Source: JAWLFY01 sp964462125
Lineage (GTDB): Bacteria; Planctomycetota; Planctomycetia; Pirellulales; Pirellulaceae
Assembly (NCBI GenBank): GCA_964462125.1
Contig: CAYWXT010000088.1
Location: forward strand, 1-19,624
Direction: 5' to 3'
Length of the DNA: 19,624 bases
The notes beneath the pieces were generated by a model that saw only the letters and a program-made list of their open reading frames with translations, did no database searches and was not told the origin of the DNA. A program made the position numbers and the translations under genes. Of the stretch, positions 8,574 to 16,011 are shown one piece after another. How positions within the stretch are numbered: the stretch's first letter is position 1; the number at the start of each line of letters is the position of its first letter.

Positions 8574-8892
8574 CGACGACGGGTGGTGATCAGCGGAACT
8601 GCAGGATAGCAAATCGCCCACGGTGATCGGGGGTCACTCGCGCCTTGCCAAACGCGTTGAATTCCCCCGGAACCGCCGGGATCGGCGGGGGGAGGAAATG
8701 TCGTTTGGGGGGCGGCGATCCGTACGTTGGAGCAAGTGCCGCTAAGCGGTTATCATGGGCGTGCAAGGTTCCGCTCCCAAGGCCTTTGGGTCGTCCTGCG
8801 GCCAGGCGGCAAGGACACTCACAGCAGATCCGTTTCGGGTAAATTTTTTGACCACCAGCGTTTTTTCACTGAAATCCAGGAAATCACCGTCC
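8574..8892. other. Divergent intergenic region
   Basis: This spacer separates the minus-strand PEPCK-like gene from the plus-strand propeller/heme gene and must hold both promoters. Visible in it are a GC-rich hairpin with CCGCCG (8673-8678) and CGGCGG (8683-8688) around GGAT, a candidate plus-strand promoter at 8727-8756, and T-rich tracts at about 8844-8866. The GTG at 8621 could extend the minus-strand gene into it. I saw no convincing promoter for the minus strand. Confidence 0.6.
8727..8756 (+). promoter_or_regulatory. Candidate promoter of the propeller/heme-ThuA operon
   Basis: TTGGAG (8727-8732) and TATCAT (8751-8756) are 18 nt apart, matching the sigma70 boxes at 3 of 6 and 5 of 6 positions. 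The short inverted repeat CCGCTAAGCGG at 8739-8749 lies in the spacer, where a repressor could act. Transcription would start near 8763, giving a leader of about 130 nt. Evidence is limited to the boxes. Confidence 0.33.
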
Positions 8893-11448
8893 ATGACTCG
8901 ACGCTCTCTCCCCCTCGGACGCCTTGTGGCGTTCGCCCTCCTGGCCAACGTTCCGGCAGCTTTTTTGAGCGGCCAACCGTCCAGGGCTGCCGGACTCGGC
9001 GTGACCTCGCCGGAACAGTTCAGCACCGCGGACGGGTTTACCGTTGACCTGGTCCATGAGGTTCCTGCGGAAACGCAAGGTTCCTGGGTCTCCCTGACGG
9101 TCGATCCGCAAGGCCGGTTGATTGCCTGTGACCAGTACGGCGGCCTGTTTCGGATCGACGTCTCGGGTCCAGAGGTCGAGGTCGAACCGCTGGAGATTGA
9201 CCTGGCGGGAGCTCAAGGGCTGCTGCATGCCTTCGGTTCGCTCTACGCCAACGTCAACGCCGGGGGCCAGCCGTGTGGTGTCTGGCGATTGACCGACACC
9301 AACGGCGACGACCAATACGACAAGAAGGAGCACATCCTGCCGCTCAACGGGGGCAGCGAGCATGGTCCGCACGCGATGATTCTGACACCGGACGGGGAGC
9401 GGATCGTGATGTGCGCGGGGAACAACACCAATCTGCCCTCGGATATCGCTCGCAGCCGCGTTCCGCAGATTTGGGACGAGGATCATTTGTTGGGACGACT
9501 GCCCGACGCCCGGGGTCACAATGCCGAACGCATGGCTCCCGGCGGGTTCGTCCTCTCGATGGACCCGGACGGCAGTGACGTGGAACTGATCGCCACTGGG
9601 TTCCGGAACCACTACGACATCGCTTTCAATCGCGAGGGGGAGTTGTTCACCTACGACGCCGACATGGAGTGGGACGTCGGCACGCCGTGGTACCGGCCAA
9701 CACGGATCAACCATGTGATCAGCGGCGCCGAGTTCGGCTGGCGCAACGGGACCGGAAAGTGGCCGGCCTACTACCCCGACTCGTTTGGCGCCGCGGTGAA
9801 TATCGGTCCCGGTTCGCCGACCGGGATCGCATTCGGTTACGGGGCCAAGTTTCCAGCCAAGTACAAAAACGCGTTGTTCATCGCTGACTGGAGCTACGGC
9901 AATTTGTATGCGGTGCATTTGACGCCGGACGGGAGCAGCTATTCCGGGACCTATGAAACCTTTGCCACCGCGGCGCCGCTGCCGATCACCGACTTGGTGA
10001 TCCATCCCGATGATGGCGCGATGTACTTCACCGTTGGCGGACGCCGGACCCAAAGTGGTCTGTATCGGATTCGTTACACGGGTGATCTCGACAGTGGCGA
10101 GCTCGCCGCAGATGAAACGTCAAAAGCCGAGGATGCCGAAGGAGCTGATCAGGAGGCCCAACAGCTGCGCGAGCTTCGGCAGCAAATCGAGGCCTCTCAC
10201 GTCCAGGAGCCGGAGGGAGCGATCGATTTGGCGGTCAAGCACTTGGGGCATTCCGATCGGACAATTCGGTTCGCATCTCGGATCGCACTTGAACAGCGTC
10301 CTCTCGATCAGTGGCGTGACCGCGTACTGTCGTTGCAAGATCCGCAAGCCCGAATTCTGGGGATCGTCGCGATTGCCCGGCATGGCGAACCGTCGGATCG
10401 GGACGCAGCGTTCGATGCCCTGACGGAGATCGATTGGTCAGAGCTTTCCCCGGCCCAGCAGATCGATTGGTTGCGGGCTGTGGGGTTGGTTGCGATGCGA
10501 TTGAATGATCCGACCGCGGAGCAGCGTCAAGCGATCCTGACCCACATCCGGCCGGCGTTCCCCACCGGGCACAACGAAGTCGATCGGGAATTGGCTCAGG
10601 TTCTCGTTTATCTCAAGGTACCCAAGGCGGTTGACAAGATCTTGAATGTCCTCGAACAGGCGCCCAGCCAGGAGGACCAGCTCCATTATCTGATGGCGCT
10701 TCGGGTTGCCGAGAAGGGCTGGAATCTGGATCGCTATCGCCGCTACTTCGCCGCCTTCAACGCGCTGCAATCGGCACGCGGAGGCATGTCATTCGGCGGG
10801 TTTTTGGAGAACATCAAGGCGTCCGCATTGGAACGCGTTCCCGAGAAGATCCAGGACGAGCTGGCGGAGATCATCCATCCCCCGCAAGAATCGGAATCGG
10901 ACCCCGAGTCGGAGTCGCGACCGTTTGTCAAAGAATGGACGGTCGACGAATTGGACGAGGTGGTCGCCGAGAGCGACCGCCAGTTTGACTTTGAACGGGG
11001 CCGTGAAATGTTCGCTGTCGCTCAGTGCTATAAATGCCATCGGATGGGGGTCCAGGGAGGAATCCTTGGTCCCGATCTGACCGGGGCCGGTGGCCGGTTC
11101 AACCCACACGATTTGTTGGAGTCGATCATTGAGCCGAACAAGGCCATCTCGGATCAGTATGGAGCGACCCAGTTCCTGACCGACGATGGCCGTGTGGTCG
11201 TCGGTCGGGTGGTGAACATGAGCGGGAATCGGCTCAGTGTGATGACCAACATGCTCGATCCGTCGGAGCTCACCGCCGTCGATCGGGATTCGATTTTGGA
11301 GACCCAACCGGCTCCCACCAGCATGATGCCGGACGGGTTGCTCGATACGCTGAGCAAAGATGAAATTGCCGATCTGGTCGCTTACTTGCGAGCTGGCGGC
11401 AATGCCGATCACCCGATTTACGAGCAAGCCGTGGCGGCGGGCGAGTGA
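8893..11448 (+). CDS. Exported beta-propeller dehydrogenase-like protein with C-terminal PVC-type c-heme domain
   Basis: Predicted periplasmic redox protein of 851 residues. Residues 1-33 are a signal peptide. Residues 45-395 resemble the glucose/sorbosone-dehydrogenase-like propeller, with repeated blade motifs such as DPQGRLIACDQYGGLFRID. Residues 420-640 are helical, HEAT-like. An acidic linker near 670 leads to a c-type heme domain with CYKCH at 712-716 and a likely axial Met in TSMMPDGL near 811, the pattern of the Planctomycetes/Verrucomicrobia-type heme-binding domain. By family analogy the propeller would oxidise a sugar-like substrate and pass electrons to the heme; substrate and cofactor are unknown. 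The ATG at 8893 is chosen because the signal peptide begins there and AGGAAA lies upstream at 8878-8883; the open frame back to 8755 looks non-coding. The ThuA-like gene follows after 34 bp and is probably co-transcribed. Confidence 0.85.
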   Translation: MTRRSLPLGRLVAFALLANVPAAFLSGQPSRAAGLGVTSPEQFSTADGFTVDLVHEVPAETQGSWVSLTVDPQGRLIACDQYGGLFRIDVSGPEVEVEPLEIDLAGAQGLLHAFGSLYANVNAGGQPCGVWRLTDTNGDDQYDKKEHILPLNGGSEHGPHAMILTPDGERIVMCAGNNTNLPSDIARSRVPQIWDEDHLLGRLPDARGHNAERMAPGGFVLSMDPDGSDVELIATGFRNHYDIAFNREGELFTYDADMEWDVGTPWYRPTRINHVISGAEFGWRNGTGKWPAYYPDSFGAAVNIGPGSPTGIAFGYGAKFPAKYKNALFIADWSYGNLYAVHLTPDGSSYSGTYETFATAAPLPITDLVIHPDDGAMYFTVGGRRTQSGLYRIRYTGDLDSGELAADETSKAEDAEGADQEAQQLRELRQQIEASHVQEPEGAIDLAVKHLGHSDRTIRFASRIALEQRPLDQWRDRVLSLQDPQARILGIVAIARHGEPSDRDAAFDALTEIDWSELSPAQQIDWLRAVGLVAMRLNDPTAEQRQAILTHIRPAFPTGHNEVDRELAQVLVYLKVPKAVDKILNVLEQAPSQEDQLHYLMALRVAEKGWNLDRYRRYFAAFNALQSARGGMSFGGFLENIKASALERVPEKIQDELAEIIHPPQESESDPESESRPFVKEWTVDELDEVVAESDRQFDFERGREMFAVAQCYKCHRMGVQGGILGPDLTGAGGRFNPHDLLESIIEPNKAISDQYGATQFLTDDGRVVVGRVVNMSGNRLSVMTNMLDPSELTAVDRDSILETQPAPTSMMPDGLLDTLSKDEIADLVAYLRAGGNADHPIYEQAVAAGE

Positions 11449-11469
11449 GCTCGCGAGTTGCTCCACCTC

Positions 11470-11474
11470 GAGGA
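11470..11474 (+). promoter_or_regulatory. Shine-Dalgarno site that fixes the ThuA-like gene start
   Basis: GAGGA lies 8 nt before the ATG at 11483, in the 34-bp gap after the propeller/heme gene. This choice gives a protein that begins with a signal peptide. The frame is open further upstream, but only inside the preceding gene. Confidence 0.6.
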
Positions 11475-11482
11475 CGAATGAA

Positions 11483-12520
11483 ATGAGACGTTTGATGTGT
11501 GCGTCGACCAACGTCGGCAGTTTTCACCCCTGGCCGGGCATCTCTCTCGCCGTGCTGTTCTTGATCGGCAGTGGATCGCCGAGCTGGGGGGATGATCGTT
11601 GGATCGTGTTCGAGGGGAGCGATGGGAAACCGGGATCGGACAAGCACGTGGTGCTGGTCTCGGGCGACGAGGAGTATCGCAGCGAAGAGGCACTTCCCCA
11701 ATTGGCCAAGATCCTGGCTCGGCATCACGGCTTTGACTGCACCGTGCTGTTTGCGATCGATCCGGAGACAGGTGAGATCGACCCGGAGAACGTCAGCAAC
11801 ATTCCTGGATTGAAGGCGCTAGAATCCGCCGACTTGATGATCATCGCCACTCGCTTCCGCAATCTGGCCGATGTCCAGATGCAACACATCGTCGACTACG
11901 TCGAGTCGGGCAAGCCGGTCCTTGGCATGCGGACAGCGACCCATGCGTTCAACATTCCCGCCGGGGCGGAGTTTGGACGCTATGGGTGGAACAGCGAAGC
12001 GGAGGATTATGAAGGCGGGTTCGGTCGGCAGGTGCTTGGGGAAACCTGGATCGCCCATCACGGCAAGCACGGCAGCGAATCGACCCGTGGCATTGTGGTC
12101 GACCCCGATCACCCGATCACCCGCGGGATCGGCGAAGGGGACATTTGGGGCCCCACGGATGTCTACCAAGTTCGTCTGCCGTTGCCCGGTGATTCCCACA
12201 CGATCGTCCGTGGCGCCATCCTTAGCGGGATGGACCCCGACGACGCGCCGGTCACCGACGAGCGGAACGATCCGACGATGCCGATCGCTTGGACACGGAG
12301 CTACAAAGGGGGCCGCGTGTTCACCACCACGATGGGCGCCGCAACGGATTTGCTCAGCGAGGGGGTGAGGCGGATGTTGGTCAACGCAACCTATTGGTGT
12401 GTGGGGCTAGAGGAGAGCATCACGGCGGATGCCGATGTGTCGTTGGTCGGTGACTTTGAACCGACACCGTTCGGCTTTGGTGATTTTGTGAAGGGAAAAA
12501 AGCCGAGCGATTACCAATAA
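11483..12520 (+). CDS. Exported ThuA-like domain protein
   Basis: 345-residue protein of the ThuA-like family, which has a glutamine-amidotransferase-like fold and is named after a trehalose-utilisation gene; its chemistry is poorly known. A signal peptide spans about residues 1-36, ending near PSWG, so the protein is exported, as is common for planctomycete members. Family features are the opening strand HVVLVSGDEEYRSEEALPQL, the block TRFRNLADVQMQHIVDYV, and GKPVLGMRTATHAFNIP. The start is set by a GAGGA Shine-Dalgarno 8 nt upstream. It is the second gene of an operon with the propeller/c-heme protein, a pairing that suggests shared work on an exported carbohydrate. Its last 10 bases overlap the end of the convergent AraC-family gene. 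Confidence 0.82.
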   Translation: MRRLMCASTNVGSFHPWPGISLAVLFLIGSGSPSWGDDRWIVFEGSDGKPGSDKHVVLVSGDEEYRSEEALPQLAKILARHHGFDCTVLFAIDPETGEIDPENVSNIPGLKALESADLMIIATRFRNLADVQMQHIVDYVESGKPVLGMRTATHAFNIPAGAEFGRYGWNSEAEDYEGGFGRQVLGETWIAHHGKHGSESTRGIVVDPDHPITRGIGEGDIWGPTDVYQVRLPLPGDSHTIVRGAILSGMDPDDAPVTDERNDPTMPIAWTRSYKGGRVFTTTMGAATDLLSEGVRRMLVNATYWCVGLEESITADADVSLVGDFEPTPFGFGDFVKGKKPSDYQ

Positions 12521-13347
12521 CGTTTGCGGTATTCTCCGGGCGAAATGCCACACAACGATTTGAATTGTCGATAGAAGGTCGACAGGTCATTGAAGCCGCA
12601 CTCGAACGCAACCGAAACGATCGGCAGGTCGGTCGTCCGCAGGCGCTCCTTGGCGTGTTCGATCGCCAGGCGACGGACCTGCCGCAGCCAGCTCTCACCG
12701 GTCTGTTCGGAAAACAATCGCGTGAAGGTCCGCCGGGGTAGTCCCAGGCTGGTAGCAGCCGCATCGACGGTGGTGGCTTCGAAGAAGTCGCTCTGTAAGC
12801 GATCGACGTATTCCGCCACCGCCTGCCGCTCGGGCGTGCCGCGCGCTGCGACTCGGGTGGACTTGTGTCCCGTCCGCTCGTCGACGAGTTGGATCATTCG
12901 CAGGGCATCGGCGACCATCGCGGTCGGGCGGGTTGCGGTGCGCTGCGACTGCGCATGGACCATTCGTCGCATCAGCGCTGCGACCCGATTTGAGAAATGG
13001 CCATCGTGGGGCAGGGGGCCGGGGCGAAGCCGCCGAAGCAGACGCTCGTCAAAGTCCAGCCGCGACCGGGAGACGCAGCATATGTAGAGACTGGAAGCAG
13101 CTCCGGGATCATCCACGATCCGATTCCGCCGCTGGGGCGGGACGACGATCACGTCACCTGCCGAAAAGTCGTCGCTTTTCTCTTCAAACAGGAATCTTCC
13201 CCGCCCCTTGAGCACATACACGATCTTGACAAAGGGGTGAGTCCTCCACTCCATCGTGAACGACGGGTCGTGATGGCTTTCGAGCAGCAACACACCCCAC
13301 GGCGGAAGTTCCTCCCGGAGCGCCCGTCGTGTCAGCGGAGTGTTCAT
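12511..13347 (-). CDS. AraC-family transcriptional regulator
   Basis: Cytoplasmic DNA-binding regulator of 278 residues with the usual layout. An N-terminal cupin-type sensing domain spans about residues 15-95 (KIVYVLKGRGRFLFEE, then FSAGDVIVVPP). A C-terminal pair of helix-turn-helix motifs spans about 175-278, with the signature VAFECGFNDLSTFYRQFKSL followed by GISPGEYRKRYW. The ATG at 13347 is chosen over an open frame to 13443, because homologous sequence begins near here and GAGAGA sits just upstream. It is divergent from the DapA-like/flavoprotein operon with 113 bp between the starts, so it probably controls that operon and perhaps itself. The ligand is likely a sugar or sugar acid by family habit only. 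Its 3' end overlaps the ThuA-like gene by 10 bp, tail to tail. Confidence 0.9.
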   Translation of the reverse strand: MNTPLTRRALREELPPWGVLLLESHHDPSFTMEWRTHPFVKIVYVLKGRGRFLFEEKSDDFSAGDVIVVPPQRRNRIVDDPGAASSLYICCVSRSRLDFDERLLRRLRPGPLPHDGHFSNRVAALMRRMVHAQSQRTATRPTAMVADALRMIQLVDERTGHKSTRVAARGTPERQAVAEYVDRLQSDFFEATTVDAAATSLGLPRRTFTRLFSEQTGESWLRQVRRLAIEHAKERLRTTDLPIVSVAFECGFNDLSTFYRQFKSLCGISPGEYRKRYW

Positions 13348-13365
13348 GCATTCTCTCGTTTGGCC

Positions 13366-13379
13366 CAATTTGCAAATTG
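13366..13379. promoter_or_regulatory. Perfect 14-bp palindrome, candidate operator
   Basis: CAATTTGCAAATTG equals its own reverse complement. It lies in the 113-bp spacer, 18 nt from the regulator's ATG and 81 nt before the start of the DapA-like gene. Its AT-rich composition stands out from the GC-rich surroundings. AraC proteins usually bind direct repeats, so this could also be the site of another dimeric factor. Confidence 0.45.
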
Positions 13380-13460
13380 CTAATACGCCTGATTTTCCAA
13401 GACAACCGCGGGGCAGACAAGTACCATCCCAGCACCTTTTCATTTTCGGAGCCTGAATTG

Positions 13461-14441
13461 ATGAGCAGCGTCATGGCCACGGCGGCAACCCGTATCGACC
13501 CTGTCCCGCTGATCCGCCCGCGGCGAACGATTACCGGAATCTCGGCGATTCTGCTGCCGATGCTTGAGGGAGGCGAGGTCGATTGGCCTGGTTTCGAAGC
13601 CCACCTCTCGCGGACGTTGCAGGCGGGATTGACTCCGGCGGTCAATATGGACACCGGCTACGCTCACCTGATCGATGACGCGACACGTTTAGAGGTGCTC
13701 CGCCGCACCCAGGTGATCGCGTCGGGGCGATCGTTCGTCGCAGGCGTGTTTGTGGGGGACCGCACTGGGGATCCGCTCGATCGTGATCGTTACCGGGCGG
13801 GGATTGACCAGGTGAGCTCGCACGACGGCACACCGATCCTGTTCCAGTCGTTCGGGTTGACCGAGTTGGCGGACGACGAAATCGTTGCGGCTTACGAGGC
13901 GCTGACGTCCGATTGCGACCGGTTTCTGGCGTTCGAGTTGGGGACGATGTTCGCCCCGTTCGGCAAGATTTATTCTCTCGACGTTTACGCGGGACTGCTC
14001 CGGCAGGCCAAGTGTGCCGGGGCCAAACACTCCTCGCTGCGGCGCGAGCTCGAGTGGCAGCGATTGCGACTGCGGGACGAGTTTCGCCCCGATTTCATAG
14101 TGCTGACCGGGAATGACCTGGCGATCGACATGGTGATGTATGGCAGCGACTATCTGCTCGGCCTGAGCACCTTCGCTCCGGAGGCGTTCGCCAAGCGGGA
14201 CGCTCTATGGGCGAAAGGGGATCCCGACTTTTACGAGCTGAATGACCTGTTGCAATACCTGGGGGCGTTTACATTTCGCGAACCGGTTCCGGCATACAAA
14301 CATTCCGCGGCGATGTTTTTGAAACTCCGCGGCCTGATCACGACCGACGAAACCCATCGCCGCTCGCCGACGCGGCCCGTCGCCGATATACCGGTATTGC
14401 AGCGGATCGCTGGTGACCTCGACCGGTGGCTGGGGAGTTGA
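13461..14441 (+). CDS. DapA-superfamily (dihydrodipicolinate synthase/N-acetylneuraminate lyase-like) aldolase
   Basis: 326-residue class I aldolase-type (beta/alpha)8 protein, predicted to make or break a C-C bond next to a keto acid through a lysine Schiff base. The likely catalytic lysine is Lys189 in CAGAKHSSL. Downstream, VLTGNDLAIDMVMYGSDYLLGLSTFAPE aligns in pattern with the family's GDD...GG.G.IS...N..P segment; Tyr171 in FGKIYSLDVY may be the catalytic tyrosine. The usual GTTGE loop near the N-terminus reads MDTGY at 63-67, so the substrate is probably not that of true DapA. The ATG at 13461 has CGGAG 9 nt upstream; 13473 is an alternative. The gene is followed at once by the flavoprotein gene and is divergent from an AraC-family regulator, which points to an inducible catabolic role rather than lysine synthesis. 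Confidence 0.82.
   Translation: MSSVMATAATRIDPVPLIRPRRTITGISAILLPMLEGGEVDWPGFEAHLSRTLQAGLTPAVNMDTGYAHLIDDATRLEVLRRTQVIASGRSFVAGVFVGDRTGDPLDRDRYRAGIDQVSSHDGTPILFQSFGLTELADDEIVAAYEALTSDCDRFLAFELGTMFAPFGKIYSLDVYAGLLRQAKCAGAKHSSLRRELEWQRLRLRDEFRPDFIVLTGNDLAIDMVMYGSDYLLGLSTFAPEAFAKRDALWAKGDPDFYELNDLLQYLGAFTFREPVPAYKHSAAMFLKLRGLITTDETHRRSPTRPVADIPVLQRIAGDLDRWLGS
14432..14437 (+). promoter_or_regulatory. Shine-Dalgarno site that supports a GTG start for the flavoprotein
   Basis: GGGGAG lies inside the 3' end of the DapA-like gene, 9 nt before the GTG at 14447. That start gives an N-terminus MRYPRIASLK. Starts at GTG 14426 or TTG 14438 would place this site inside or against the start codon. Confidence 0.5.
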
Positions 14442-14446
14442 AGTCG

Positions 14447-15871
14447 GTGCGGTATCCAAGAATTGCAAGTCTCAAGACGTTCGCGGATTTCTGCGGCCGT
14501 CTGGAGGAGTTGGGGCTTGAGCTGCCGGTCGACCAAGACGTGGCACATGGTTCCGCCTCGCCACTGGCCGCACCGCTGAACGTGGACGGTATGACTGTGG
14601 GCAACCGGTTTTGCATCTTGCCGATGGAAGGCTGGGACGGCACCGAGGATGGGAAACCGACCGAGCTGACTCGCCGGCGCTGGCGGAACTTCGGCATCAG
14701 TGGGGCCAAGTTGATGTGGGGCGGTGAAGCCGTCGCGGTTCGTCAAGACGGTCGCGCCAACCCGAACCAGCTGGTTCTCCGCGAAGAAAACCTGGCGGAT
14801 CTGGCCTCCTTGCGACAGGAGCTGGTCGAGGCGCATGAGGAATGCTTTGGGACGTCCGACGGTTTGGTTGTCGGGTTACAGCTCACCCATTCGGGACGCT
14901 TTGCCCGGCCCAACGAGCAGCTGCGGCCCGAACCGAAAACGGCGCAGCGCAACCCGGCACTCGACGCACGGTTCGGGATCCAGGATGACTCGGCCATCTT
15001 AAGTGATGATGACATCGCACGACTCATCGACGACTTCATCGCCGCCGCTGAACGGGCCGAGCGGATCGGTTTTCAGTTCGTCGACATCAAGCATTGCCAC
15101 GGATATCTCGGACACGAACTGCTCAGCGGCATCGATCGTCCTGGGCGTTATGGGGGGAGCTTTGAGAACCGGACGCGGTTTCTGAGGGAGATCGTCGCCG
15201 GGATTCGGGCCGCAACGGGGAACCTGAGAATCGGCGTTCGCGTCAGCGTCTTCGATTTTCTTCCCTTTACCGTGGGGCCCGATGGGACCGGGATCCCGGA
15301 ACCGGCCGGAGACCCGCGACTGATCTTTGGTGGTGACGGCAGCGGTCAGGGGATCAAGCTTGACGAGCCCTCCCGGTTCATGGAGCTCTTGAAGCAACTC
15401 GGCATTTCGATGGTCTGCACCACCGCGGGAAGTCCCTACTACAACCCCCACATCCAGCGACCGGCCTACTTTCCACCCAGCGACGGCTATCAGCCGCCGG
15501 AAGATCCGCTGGTCGGGGTCGCCCGCCAAATGCGAGCGACGTCGGAGCTGAAACAGCAACACCCGCAGTTGACCTTCGTCGGGTCCGGCTACACGTACTT
15601 GCAGGATTGGCTCCCCAACGTGGCCCAAGCGGCGGTCGCCAGGGGCTGGGTCGATTCGGTCGGGCTGGGCCGAATGGTACTCTCCTACCCGGAACTGCCG
15701 GCCGACGTGCTGGCCGGCCGGGCGACCAAGCGCAAGAAGGTCTGCCGGACCTTCAGCGATTGCACCACCGCGCCCCGCAACGCCATGGTCAGCGGCTGCT
15801 ATCCCCTGGATGAATTCTACAAGGCAAGGCCGGAGCGCAAAGATTTGCAAAGGCTAAAACGGGGCGACTGA
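14447..15871 (+). CDS. Old Yellow Enzyme-family NADH:flavin oxidoreductase-like protein
   Basis: 474-residue FMN-type TIM-barrel oxidoreductase predicted to reduce or oxidise an enone-like or related substrate in the cytoplasm. Family features are NRFCILPMEGWDG at 53-65, GLQLTHSGRFARP at 143-155, KHCHGYLGHELLSG at 215-228, then RYGGSFENRTRFL at 234-246, and the late phosphate-binding part VDSVGLGRMVLSYPEL. The C-terminal tail has Cys433, Cys439 and Cys451 in CRTFSDC followed by 11 residues and Cys. This resembles the 4Fe-4S motif of dienoyl-CoA reductase/trimethylamine dehydrogenase-type members but lacks one cysteine, and the C-terminal FAD/NAD-binding half of those enzymes is absent. The start is most likely GTG 14447, with GGGGAG upstream; GTG 14426 would overlap the previous gene. 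Co-transcription with the DapA-like gene is almost certain. A terminator follows 4 nt after the stop. Confidence 0.85.
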   Translation: MRYPRIASLKTFADFCGRLEELGLELPVDQDVAHGSASPLAAPLNVDGMTVGNRFCILPMEGWDGTEDGKPTELTRRRWRNFGISGAKLMWGGEAVAVRQDGRANPNQLVLREENLADLASLRQELVEAHEECFGTSDGLVVGLQLTHSGRFARPNEQLRPEPKTAQRNPALDARFGIQDDSAILSDDDIARLIDDFIAAAERAERIGFQFVDIKHCHGYLGHELLSGIDRPGRYGGSFENRTRFLREIVAGIRAATGNLRIGVRVSVFDFLPFTVGPDGTGIPEPAGDPRLIFGGDGSGQGIKLDEPSRFMELLKQLGISMVCTTAGSPYYNPHIQRPAYFPPSDGYQPPEDPLVGVARQMRATSELKQQHPQLTFVGSGYTYLQDWLPNVAQAAVARGWVDSVGLGRMVLSYPELPADVLAGRATKRKKVCRTFSDCTTAPRNAMVSGCYPLDEFYKARPERKDLQRLKRGD

Positions 15872-15874
15872 CAC

Positions 15875-15895
15875 AAACGGGCTCAACGCCCGTTT
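15875..15895 (+). terminator. Hairpin terminator after the aldolase-flavoprotein operon
   Basis: AAACGGGC (15875-15882) and GCCCGTTT (15888-15895) form a perfect 8-bp stem around TCAAC, beginning 4 nt after the stop codon of the flavoprotein gene. The T-run is only the three bases that end the stem, so intrinsic strength may be modest. The location fits an operon end. Confidence 0.6.
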
Positions 15896-16011
15896 CGGCG
15901 AAGTGGACGTGCGCCCGCCCAACGACCACTCGCGTTAAGATAGGAGACAAGGAAAGACGGCCCGCCGTTCGTCTATGGTCTGCATTCCCCACCTTCGAGT
16001 CCCACCTCTCC

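Noticed and set aside
8884..10053. Minus-strand open frame of 389 codons opposite the propeller/heme gene
   Set aside because: Antisense shadow of a gene with a clear signal peptide and propeller repeats.
13461..14441. True dihydrodipicolinate synthase (dapA) for lysine synthesis
   Set aside because: The GTTGE loop is replaced by MDTGY, and the regulator-linked flavoprotein context fits catabolism better.
15844..15851. Second copy of the operator-like palindrome (TTTGCAAA)
   Set aside because: Only 8 bp match, and it lies within the coding end of the flavoprotein gene; likely chance.
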